Positions 1 to 5,656 of a stretch of DNA of 7,507 nucleotides are shown here, piece after piece. Location: assembly GCA_002402535.1 (NCBI GenBank), contig DHGB01000062.1, positions 7,720 to 15,226 of the forward strand. The letters are read 5' to 3'. A program made the position numbers and the translations under genes. Position 1 is the first letter of the stretch; every line of letters begins with the position of its first letter. Source of the DNA: Candidatus Shapirobacteria bacterium UBA4809 (GTDB lineage Bacteria; Patescibacteriota; Microgenomatia; UBA12405). The notes under the pieces were generated by a model that made no database searches, was not told the origin of the DNA, and saw only the letters and a program-made list of their open reading frames with translations.

Positions 1-15
1 TTAAATTTTAGACTT

Positions 16-21
16 TAGAAT
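16..21 (+). promoter_or_regulatory. Putative -10 box of htpX
   Basis: The hexamer TAGAAT matches the sigma70 -10 consensus at five of six positions and would start transcription near position 28. This leaves a leader of about 8 nt made almost only of U. The matching -35 would lie outside the window, so it cannot be assessed. No purine-rich Shine-Dalgarno sequence is present; positions 21-35 are T except for one A. Confidence 0.35.
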
Positions 22-35
22 TTTTTTTTATTTTT

Positions 36-923
36 ATGTCTTCTTTCTATCAGGAAATTCAAAATAATCGTCAACGCTCAGGTCTAATCGTTACCTTATT
101 CATTATCTTTATTGTCGGTACAGGTTATCTACTTAGCTATTTATTTGACAGTCAATATTTTTTACCCATTGCAATCGTATATTCTTTGGCCACCTCTTTG
201 GGTGGTTATTTTTTAGGAGATAAAATAGTCTTATCCTTAAATAAGGCTATACCAGCTACCAGGGAAAAATATTTTAATTTTTATACCGTAACCGAAAATC
301 TATCTTCTGTGGCAAAGATTCCTGTTCCCAAGATCTATGTTATCGAATCTGATGCTATGAATGCCTTCGCCACTGGACGAGACCCAAAACACGCTGTCAT
401 TTGCGCCACCACCGGCCTTTTAAACAAACTTAACCGAACTGAACTCGAGGGGGTAATTGGTCATGAACTTTCACATATAAAAAATTACGACATTTTGCTC
501 ATGACTCTCGTTTCCGTCTTAATCGGAACTTTATCAATTTTAACCAATCTTTCGAGCCGAAAAATGCTTTGGAGAGGCAATGATAGAGATAATAATAATC
601 GTGACAATTCGGGAATTCTAATGATAATTGGTTTTGTCTTGATTATTTTTGCTCCAATTATTGCTCAGTTAATTCAATTAGCCATTTCACGGCGAAGAGA
701 ATATTTTGCCGATGCCTCAAGCGTTTCTTTAACCCGTCAGCCATCTGGACTAATCAGCGCTTTAGAAAAAATAAACTCCGATACTACCCCCTTTAAACAA
801 GCTTCGACTGCCACCGCCTCACTTTACATCAGTAACCCTTTTAAGGGCAACAAACTCGCTTCCATGTTTTCCACCCACCCACCCATCAAAGACCGCATAG
901 CCGCCCTCGAGGCCATGATGTAA
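36..923 (+). CDS. htpX: HtpX-family membrane zinc metalloprotease (M48)
   Basis: HtpX is an integral-membrane zinc endopeptidase that cuts misfolded membrane proteins, with its active site facing the cytoplasm. The 295 residues match the usual length (about 290). Two hydrophobic segments lie at about 15-34 and 41-61. The catalytic HELSH motif is at 143-147 and gives two zinc histidines and the general-base glutamate. A third hydrophobic segment follows at about 152-171 and a fourth at 192-215. The third zinc ligand is E222 within SRRREYFADA, and the family STHPP motif is at 279-283. The hydrophilic Asn/Asp-rich linker at 181-192 lies between membrane segments. The start is fixed by an in-frame TAG at 9-11. 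There is no Shine-Dalgarno; the leader is a T tract. dnaE follows 83 bp later on the same strand, separated by its own promoter-like repeat. Family assignment is secure; the substrate is unknown. Confidence 0.95.
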   Translation: MSSFYQEIQNNRQRSGLIVTLFIIFIVGTGYLLSYLFDSQYFLPIAIVYSLATSLGGYFLGDKIVLSLNKAIPATREKYFNFYTVTENLSSVAKIPVPKIYVIESDAMNAFATGRDPKHAVICATTGLLNKLNRTELEGVIGHELSHIKNYDILLMTLVSVLIGTLSILTNLSSRKMLWRGNDRDNNNRDNSGILMIIGFVLIIFAPIIAQLIQLAISRRREYFADASSVSLTRQPSGLISALEKINSDTTPFKQASTATASLYISNPFKGNKLASMFSTHPPIKDRIAALEAMM

Positions 924-971
924 TTACCGCATTTTGTTAAGATATTTTAGATTTGATTTACTTCATCTCAA

Positions 972-1000
972 TTGATAATTGATAATTGATAATTGATAAT
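972..1000 (+). promoter_or_regulatory. Putative sigma70-type promoter of dnaE formed by the heptamer repeat
   Basis: TTGATA of the first unit (972-977) matches the -35 consensus at five of six positions. GATAAT made by the fourth unit (995-1000) matches the -10 consensus at five of six. The spacer is exactly 17 bp. Transcription would begin about 7 nt after the -10, at the A of the dnaE ATG (1007), giving a leaderless mRNA. This is a prediction from sequence. An upstream start from the AT-rich stretch around 940-955 with a leader of about 50 nt remains possible. Confidence 0.5.
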
Positions 1001-1002
1001 TA
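972..1002 (+). repeat. Tandem heptamer repeat, four TTGATAA units
   Basis: Four perfect head-to-tail copies of TTGATAA occupy 972-999, followed by a partial TTA, just upstream of dnaE. Each unit carries TGA and TAA, and because the period is 7 the array places stops in all three plus-strand frames. A related array (TTGAAAA, TTGAAAA, TTGATAA) lies at 4823-4843 before tRNA-Lys, so this is a recurrent intergenic element of this genome and not a one-off slippage. Confidence 0.9.
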
Positions 1003-1006
1003 GACT

Positions 1007-4000
1007 ATGTCTTTCGTTAACCTCCATCTTCACACCGAGTATTCGCTTTTGGATGGACTTTCAAAAATCAAAAAGCTCGTTGCTTTAATTAAAGAACAAG
1101 GGGGAACCGCCTGCGCGATTACTGATCATGGTAATTTATACGGTGCGATTGAATTTTATAAAGCCTGTCTTAAGGCAGAAATTAAACCAATCATTGGTTC
1201 CGAGGTTTATTTTTGCCTTGAATCCAGATGTGAAAAAACTTCCCAAAATCGCAAAAACTATCATCTAATTTTACTCGCCAAAAATAATCAGGGTTACAAA
1301 AATTTAATGAAACTAATCAGCGTTGGTTACCTCGAGGGTTTTTATTATAAACCACGAATTGATTGGGAGACCTTGGAAAAATATCACCAAGGTTTAATCT
1401 GTCTCTCAGCTTGTACGGAAGGACAGGTAGCTCAAAATATTTTAAATGACAATTACGAAAAGGCTAAAGATACTGCTAAAAAATTTCAAGGCCTTTTTGG
1501 CGAAGATTATTATTTAGAAATTCAGCGTCACCCCGGTCTTAAGGATCAAGACAAAGCCAACGAAGGTCTCATCAAAATTAGCCGAGAATTAGGCATTCCT
1601 CTTGTAGCTACCAATGATTGTCATTACCTCAAACCAGATGATGCCTTTGCTCAGGACGTACTCGTCATGATCAACACCCAAACCAATATCAACACTCCAA
1701 ATCGCCTTAGTATGGCCTCAACCCCTGATTTTTACGTCAAAAGTCCGCAGGAAATGACAGAGCAATTCTTGGATTATCCCGAAAGTATTAAAAATACTCA
1801 AAAAATAGCCGATAAATGCAATGTTGATATTGAAATTGGTAAATGGTATTTTCCCAAATTTAAACTCCCTGAGGGTAAAAACGCCGAAGAAACTTTGACT
1901 GAAATGGTCTATTCTAGCGCCAAAGAGCACTATAAAGAGATTACCTCAGAAATAAAAGAACGTCTCGACTATGAACTAAATGTTATCTGCTCCAAGGGCT
2001 ACGCCGCTTATTTTTTAATCATGCGCGATTTTATTGATTGGTGCGAAAAAAATGACACCCCCACTAACACCAGGGGTAGTGCCGGAGGCTCTCTAGTCTC
2101 TTTCGTCCTTGGGATTGTCACTGTTGACCCCCTGATTTATAACCTTCCCTTTGAACGTTTTCTAAATATAGATCGGCCCTCACCTCCCGATATTGATCTT
2201 GATATTGCCGATGACCAGCGCCAACAAATGCTTTTCCACATTATTGAACAATATGGAACTGATTCTTTTGCCCAAATCTGTACCTTTGGCCGAATGATGG
2301 CCAGAGGGGCTGTCCGCGACACCGCCCGAGTCCTTGGATACGAATACGCTGTTGGCGATAAAATCAGTAAATTAATTCCTATGGGCTCACAAGGTTTTCC
2401 CATGAGTATCGATAAAGCGCTAGATACAACCTTGGATTTAAAACAACTTTACAACACCGATTCTGATTCCAAAAAAATTCTCGACACAGCCAAACAAATT
2501 GAAGGCTGTGCCCGACATATCTCTGTTCATGCCTGTGCTATCGTCATTTCACCAACCAAAATTAATGATTTTTCTCCAACTCAAACCGAAACTGGAGGCG
2601 AAAAACCGATTACTCAGTACGAAATGCACGCCTGCGAAGATGTCGGCTTAATTAAATTCGATATTTTAGGAATCAGAAATCTTTCTTTTTTACGTCAAGC
2701 CATTATTAATGTTCGCAAAACCAGGGATCTTGAAATCAATCTCCGAAAAATTCCTCTTGATGATCAAAAAACTTTTACTATGCTCTCTGCCGGTAGAACT
2801 ATGGGCACATTTCAGCTCAGCGGGGAGGGAATGACCAAGTGGCTTAAAGAACTAAAACCCAATCGGGTTGAAGATTTAATGGCCATGGTCGCTCTTTATC
2901 GCCCCGGCCCCATGGCTATCATTCCGCAGTATATTGAAAGAAAAAAACATCCAGAAAAAATTTCCTATTTTGACCCTAAAATGGAGAAATTTTTAAAAAG
3001 CTCTTATGGCCTGCTCGTCTACCAGGATGACTGTCTTTATACCGCCATCGAACTGGCCGGTTATTCCTGGACAGAGGTCGATAAATTTAGAAAAGCTATC
3101 GGTAAAAAGATTCCTGAAGAAATGGCGGCTCAAAAAATTAAATTTATTGATGGTTGCGTTAAAAATGGCTATTCAAAAAACAAAGCTGAGGAAGTATTTA
3201 AATTAATTGAACCCTTTACTTCCTATGGTTTTAACAAAGCTCACGCCGCCTCTTATGGTATGTTGGCCTATCGAACCGCCTATATGAAGGCCAATTACCC
3301 AGTTGAATACATGTGTGCCCTCTTGACTGCCGAGGCCAACGATATCGAAAAGGTTAGTGCTGGCATCGAAGAATGCCGCTCCATGGGGATTATTATTCTC
3401 CCTCCCGATATCAATTATTCTCAAAAAGGTTTTGAATTTGAAAAAAATCCCGATTCTTTAGATCATCTGGCCATTCGGGTTGGCCTCTCTGCCATCAAAA
3501 ACGTCGGCGATATTGCTATCGATTTGATTGTCGAAGAAAGAAATCAAAATGGAATTTATAAAAATTTTCATGATTTTTGTCTTCGAAGTAATGCCCAAAA
3601 AGTCAACAAAAAAGTCCTTGAAAGCCTAATAAAAGTCGGTGCCCTTGATAGCTTTGGTGAAAGAAATGCTATTTTAGCCTCGGTCGATGAAATTAGAAAT
3701 CAGTGCAGTAAACTTAACAATAAAAAAGACACTGGTCAGTTTGGTCTTTTTGACAACTCAGACACCCCCACTGTTATTCCTCAAGATATTTTCATGAAAG
3801 TAGAGCCCATGCCTCAAAGTGAAAAATTATCTTTAGAAAAAAATTTACTTGGAGTTTATGTCACTGAAAATCCTATCAGTAAAATTTTGGCCTCCTTTAA
3901 TTCAGTTAATTTATTAAAAATAAGTGATCTTCAAGGGAAAAATAATAATAGCCAGGTTAAATTTGTCGCCATAATTCATAAATGCAAAAATATTAGAACT

Positions 4001-4417
4001 AAAAAGAATAATGCCCAAATGGCTTTTCTCACCCTCGGGGACGATAGTGGCCAGATAGAAGCCGTTATTTTTCCTCAGGCTTATGAAACATACAAAAATA
4101 TTATTGAAGAAAATAAAGCCTTTTATTTCGAAGGCAAAATTTCACTCCGAGATGACACTAAATCAGTTCTTATCGATTTACTCTCCACCTCTGCACCTAA
4201 AACTAAGTCTACTTACGATTTTGTCATTAAAGTACCACCCGGTACCTCCCAATCTCAACTCATGGATCTTGATCGTCTTCTTAAAAAAAATCAAAATGGC
4301 CATCGTGGTTTAATTATTCTCCCAAACGGCAAAGAATTACCTCTATCCTATGGAGTCAATTACAATGACAATCTTAAGACGCAAATTGATGAAATATTTT
4401 TCCCATCCTTTTCTTAG
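1007..4417 (+). CDS. dnaE: DNA polymerase III alpha subunit (replicative polymerase, DnaE1 type)
   Basis: This is the catalytic subunit of the chromosomal replicase; 1136 residues is normal for the family. The PHP domain (about 1-280) keeps a full set of apparent metal ligands: H7, H9, D16, H41, E66, H86, C136, D204 and H206. This suggests a working intrinsic 3'-5' proofreading site. Polymerase palm: PDIDLDI at 394-400 holds the first catalytic aspartates (D395, D397) and KFD at 550-552 holds the third (D552). Further family motifs are YRPGPM (631-636), FRKAIGKK (694-701) and GFNKAHAASYG (741-751). A helix-hairpin-helix region spans about 820-890. QFGLF (911-915) fits the clamp-binding consensus QxxLF. 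An OB fold lies at about 984-1045, and the usual C-terminal domain is complete. The start is fixed by a TAG two codons upstream (1001-1003). No intein or frameshift is seen. Identity is very secure; the proofreading activity is inferred from the residues. Confidence 0.98.
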   Translation: MSFVNLHLHTEYSLLDGLSKIKKLVALIKEQGGTACAITDHGNLYGAIEFYKACLKAEIKPIIGSEVYFCLESRCEKTSQNRKNYHLILLAKNNQGYKNLMKLISVGYLEGFYYKPRIDWETLEKYHQGLICLSACTEGQVAQNILNDNYEKAKDTAKKFQGLFGEDYYLEIQRHPGLKDQDKANEGLIKISRELGIPLVATNDCHYLKPDDAFAQDVLVMINTQTNINTPNRLSMASTPDFYVKSPQEMTEQFLDYPESIKNTQKIADKCNVDIEIGKWYFPKFKLPEGKNAEETLTEMVYSSAKEHYKEITSEIKERLDYELNVICSKGYAAYFLIMRDFIDWCEKNDTPTNTRGSAGGSLVSFVLGIVTVDPLIYNLPFERFLNIDRPSPPDIDLDIADDQRQQMLFHIIEQYGTDSFAQICTFGRMMARGAVRDTARVLGYEYAVGDKISKLIPMGSQGFPMSIDKALDTTLDLKQLYNTDSDSKKILDTAKQIEGCARHISVHACAIVISPTKINDFSPTQTETGGEKPITQYEMHACEDVGLIKFDILGIRNLSFLRQAIINVRKTRDLEINLRKIPLDDQKTFTMLSAGRTMGTFQLSGEGMTKWLKELKPNRVEDLMAMVALYRPGPMAIIPQYIERKKHPEKISYFDPKMEKFLKSSYGLLVYQDDCLYTAIELAGYSWTEVDKFRKAIGKKIPEEMAAQKIKFIDGCVKNGYSKNKAEEVFKLIEPFTSYGFNKAHAASYGMLAYRTAYMKANYPVEYMCALLTAEANDIEKVSAGIEECRSMGIIILPPDINYSQKGFEFEKNPDSLDHLAIRVGLSAIKNVGDIAIDLIVEERNQNGIYKNFHDFCLRSNAQKVNKKVLESLIKVGALDSFGERNAILASVDEIRNQCSKLNNKKDTGQFGLFDNSDTPTVIPQDIFMKVEPMPQSEKLSLEKNLLGVYVTENPISKILASFNSVNLLKISDLQGKNNNSQVKFVAIIHKCKNIRTKKNNAQMAFLTLGDDSGQIEAVIFPQAYETYKNIIEENKAFYFEGKISLRDDTKSVLIDLLSTSAPKTKSTYDFVIKVPPGTSQSQLMDLDRLLKKNQNGHRGLIILPNGKELPLSYGVNYNDNLKTQIDEIFFPSFS

Positions 4418-4420
4418 ATA

Positions 4421-4449
4421 TTGATTGCCTACGTAAATTAATATAAAAT
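4421..4449 (+). promoter_or_regulatory. Putative rplS promoter
   Basis: TTGATT (4421-4426) is a four-of-six -35 match and TAAAAT (4444-4449) a five-of-six -10 match, with a 17-bp spacer. Transcription would start near 4456, giving a leader of about 19 nt that ends in seven T residues directly before the rplS ATG. The -35 begins only 3 nt after the dnaE stop codon. The TATAGATT stretch at 4459-4466 is an alternative -10 that would give an almost leaderless mRNA. Confidence 0.45.
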
Positions 4450-4474
4450 ACCAAAGTTTATAGATTATTTTTTT

Positions 4475-4786
4475 ATGGCCATTAAGTTTACTCATCAAGA
4501 CACAGAATTCCATGTCGGGGATACTGTCAAAGTTAATTATAAAATTAAGGAAAAAGACAAAGAGAGACTCCAAGCCTTTGACGGCATCATTATGTCAATT
4601 AGTGGTACGACTGAAAATAAAAACTTTTTAGTTGCTAAAAACGCCAGCGATGGTGTTAGGGTTGAACGTATCTTTCCAATTAATTCTCCTTGGATTGCCT
4701 CAATCAAAAAAATGCGTAGTCCAAAACGTCTTCTCCGTCGAGCCAAACTTTATTTTTTGCGTAATCCCCACACCAGAGGTATTTAA
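4475..4786 (+). CDS. rplS: 50S ribosomal protein L19 (bL19)
   Basis: bL19 sits at the 30S-50S interface of the large subunit. Family hallmarks run in order. VGDTVKVNYKI (14-24) and RLQAFDGIIM (31-40) form the first part of the SH3-like barrel. GVRVERIFPINSPWI (60-74) is the signature block. RRAKLYFLR (88-96) is the conserved basic C-terminal stretch. At 103 residues it is shorter than the usual 112-120. The missing part is mostly the N-terminal helix that normally precedes the GDTV motif, plus a few C-terminal residues. The ATG at 4475 follows a T7 run with no Shine-Dalgarno. It stands alone between dnaE and a tRNA; the common trmD-rplS arrangement is absent here. Assignment is secure. Confidence 0.95.
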   Translation: MAIKFTHQDTEFHVGDTVKVNYKIKEKDKERLQAFDGIIMSISGTTENKNFLVAKNASDGVRVERIFPINSPWIASIKKMRSPKRLLRRAKLYFLRNPHTRGI

Positions 4787-4822
4787 ACAAAACTTTTCTT
4801 TTCTTCATTTTCTTTTCTTATA

Positions 4823-4843
4823 TTGAAAATTGAAAATTGATAA
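4823..4843 (+). repeat. Heptamer repeat, three units, related to the one before dnaE
   Basis: TTGAAAA, TTGAAAA and TTGATAA follow one another without gap, ending 15 bp before tRNA-Lys. The unit and period are the same as the array at 972-1002, with A replacing T at position 5 of two units. The preceding stretch 4793-4820 is almost pure pyrimidine (repeated TTTTCTTTTCTT), with no hairpin that would make it a convincing terminator for rplS. Confidence 0.8.
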
Positions 4844-4851
4844 TTAAAAAT
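4823..4851 (+). promoter_or_regulatory. Putative promoter of the tRNA-Lys / lgt / tRNA-Glu unit
   Basis: TTGAAA (4823-4828) matches the -35 consensus at five of six. A 17-bp spacer leads to AAAAAT (4846-4851), only a four-of-six -10. The predicted start, about 4858, coincides with the first base of the tRNA (4859). A competing -10, GATAAT at 4839-4844, would start about 8 nt earlier but has only a poor -35 (TTCTTA at 4815-4820, 18-bp spacer). Some promoter is needed here because lgt has no room for its own. Confidence 0.35.
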
Positions 4852-4858
4852 TTATTAA

Positions 4859-4930
4859 GGGTCCTTAGCTCAGTGGTAGAGCAGTTGCCTTTTAAGCAAT
4901 TGGTCGCGAGTCCGATCCTCGCAGGGCCCA
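4859..4930 (+). tRNA. tRNA-Lys, anticodon UUU
   Basis: A complete cloverleaf can be folded. The acceptor stem GGGTCCT pairs with AGGGCCC (4923-4929) with one G-T pair. The D stem is GCTC/GAGC. The anticodon stem GTTGC/GCAAT encloses loop CTTTTAA with anticodon TTT at 4891-4893. The T stem GCGAG/CTCGC is fully paired. The discriminator is A4930 and no CCA is encoded, so it must be added by a nucleotidyltransferase. Odd feature: the T loop reads TCCGATC, with C instead of the near-universal T at position 55. The lgt start codon lies four nucleotides downstream. Confidence 0.95.
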
Positions 4931-4934
4931 CTTA

Positions 4935-5564
4935 ATGCATCTCTACGGCTTAATTATCGGCGTTAGCATTATCATCGGGATTAACCACTTTAGTCGAAAT
5001 CAAAAAGTTATTTCCAAAACAAAAGAAAATTTTTTTATTTATTCTCTTTTATTTTTTTCGATTATTGGTGCCAGACTTTATCATGTTATCGACTACTGGA
5101 ATTATTATTCCCAAAATACCAATCAAATTTATGCCACCTGGAATGGGGGACTTGGTATTTACGGTGCCCTCATTGGTGGAATACTTTATATTTTTTTCTT
5201 TTCTCTCTTTTCCCGAATCTCGTTTCTAAAAATCTTAGATTCAATTACTCCCATCCTCCCTCTATGTCAGGCTATCGGCAGAATCGGTAATTTTTTTAAT
5301 CATGAAATCCCCGTCTGGTGGCTCGAAGCATCTTTAAATTTAATTTTATTTTTTATTATTAAGTCTGAAGCTCTAAAGAACTATAGTTCTACCGCATTAT
5401 ATTTAATTGGTTACGGCTCGATCAGATTTTTTATTGAATTTTTTCGAAATGATACCTGGCAAGTTAGCTCTTTTAAAATAGCTCAAGTTATTTCTCTATT
5501 ATTTATCTTTATTGGCTTAATTATTTTAAAATCTACTAGAAAGTCCAATAATTTGCTAAAATAA
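4935..5564 (+). CDS. lgt: Prolipoprotein diacylglyceryl transferase, shortened form
   Basis: Lgt moves the diacylglyceryl group of phosphatidylglycerol to the lipobox cysteine of prolipoproteins, the first step of lipoprotein maturation in the cytoplasmic membrane. Several core motifs are visible: the YGLIIG segment at 4-9, GGLGIYGALIGG (71-82), GRIGNFFNHE (115-124) with R116 matching the essential arginine of E. coli (R143), and GSIRFFIEFFR (161-171) with R164 matching R239. Y76 stands where E. coli has H103; tyrosine is common there in other bacteria. About six or seven hydrophobic segments are present. The protein has 209 residues against the usual 260-290. The roughly 20 residues normally before the YGL segment are missing, and the periplasmic loop after GRIGNF is reduced to a few residues (125-129). 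The start is the only one possible: the frame upstream runs into the tRNA and meets TAA in its anticodon loop (4893-4895). Family is confident; activity of the short form is inferred. Confidence 0.88.
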   Translation: MHLYGLIIGVSIIIGINHFSRNQKVISKTKENFFIYSLLFFSIIGARLYHVIDYWNYYSQNTNQIYATWNGGLGIYGALIGGILYIFFFSLFSRISFLKILDSITPILPLCQAIGRIGNFFNHEIPVWWLEASLNLILFFIIKSEALKNYSSTALYLIGYGSIRFFIEFFRNDTWQVSSFKIAQVISLLFIFIGLIILKSTRKSNNLLK

Positions 5565-5572
5565 GCAGCCAC

Positions 5573-5646
5573 GGCTCCATCGTCTAGTGGCCTAGGACTC
5601 CTGGCTTTCATCCAGGCAATCGTGGGTTCGACTCCCACTGGAGTCA
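5573..5646 (+). tRNA. tRNA-Glu, anticodon UUC
   Basis: The acceptor stem GGCTCCA pairs with TGGAGTC (5639-5645) with one G-T pair. The D stem is GTCT/GGAC. The anticodon stem CCTGG/CCAGG encloses loop CTTTCAT with anticodon TTC at 5607-5609. The T stem GTGGG/CCCAC closes a standard TTCGACT loop. The discriminator is A5646 and CCA is not encoded. The gene starts 8 nt after the lgt stop, so it is probably cotranscribed with lgt and tRNA-Lys. The convergent hydrolase gene ends only 10 nt downstream. Confidence 0.95.
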
Positions 5647-5656
5647 CAATTCGTTT

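Noticed and set aside
869..886. CCCA tetranucleotide repeat at the 3' end of htpX
   Set aside because: It encodes the conserved STHPP motif of HtpX in frame, so coding constraint explains it.
972..1002. Heptamer array as a CRISPR-like array or an origin iteron cluster
   Set aside because: There are no spacers, units are only 7 bp and AT-only apart from one G, and no DnaA-box-like sequence or replication-initiator gene is nearby.
1718..1930. Open minus-strand frame inside dnaE
   Set aside because: It is a shadow of a strongly coding plus frame, with no recognisable domain or start signal.
2137..2403. Open minus-strand frame of 88 codons inside dnaE
   Set aside because: It is antisense to the DnaE palm region, whose catalytic motifs are intact in the plus frame. 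It shows no family motif.
3203..3424. Open minus-strand frame opposite the GFNKAHAASYG region of dnaE
   Set aside because: It is opposite a conserved polymerase motif, and the translated product resembles nothing known to me.
4787..4822. Pyrimidine-rich tract after rplS as a rho-independent terminator
   Set aside because: There is a T-rich run but no GC-rich inverted repeat in front of it, so it is not a standard terminator.
4632..4826. Alternative plus frame overlapping rplS and running into the following gap
   Set aside because: It lies mostly within L19 in another frame. Its extension is the pyrimidine tract, which yields low-complexity Phe/Leu.
4935..5564. lgt as a pseudogene because of its short length
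   Set aside because: The frame is open, the essential arginines and core membrane motifs are present, and no frameshift is needed; a compact functional form is more likely.
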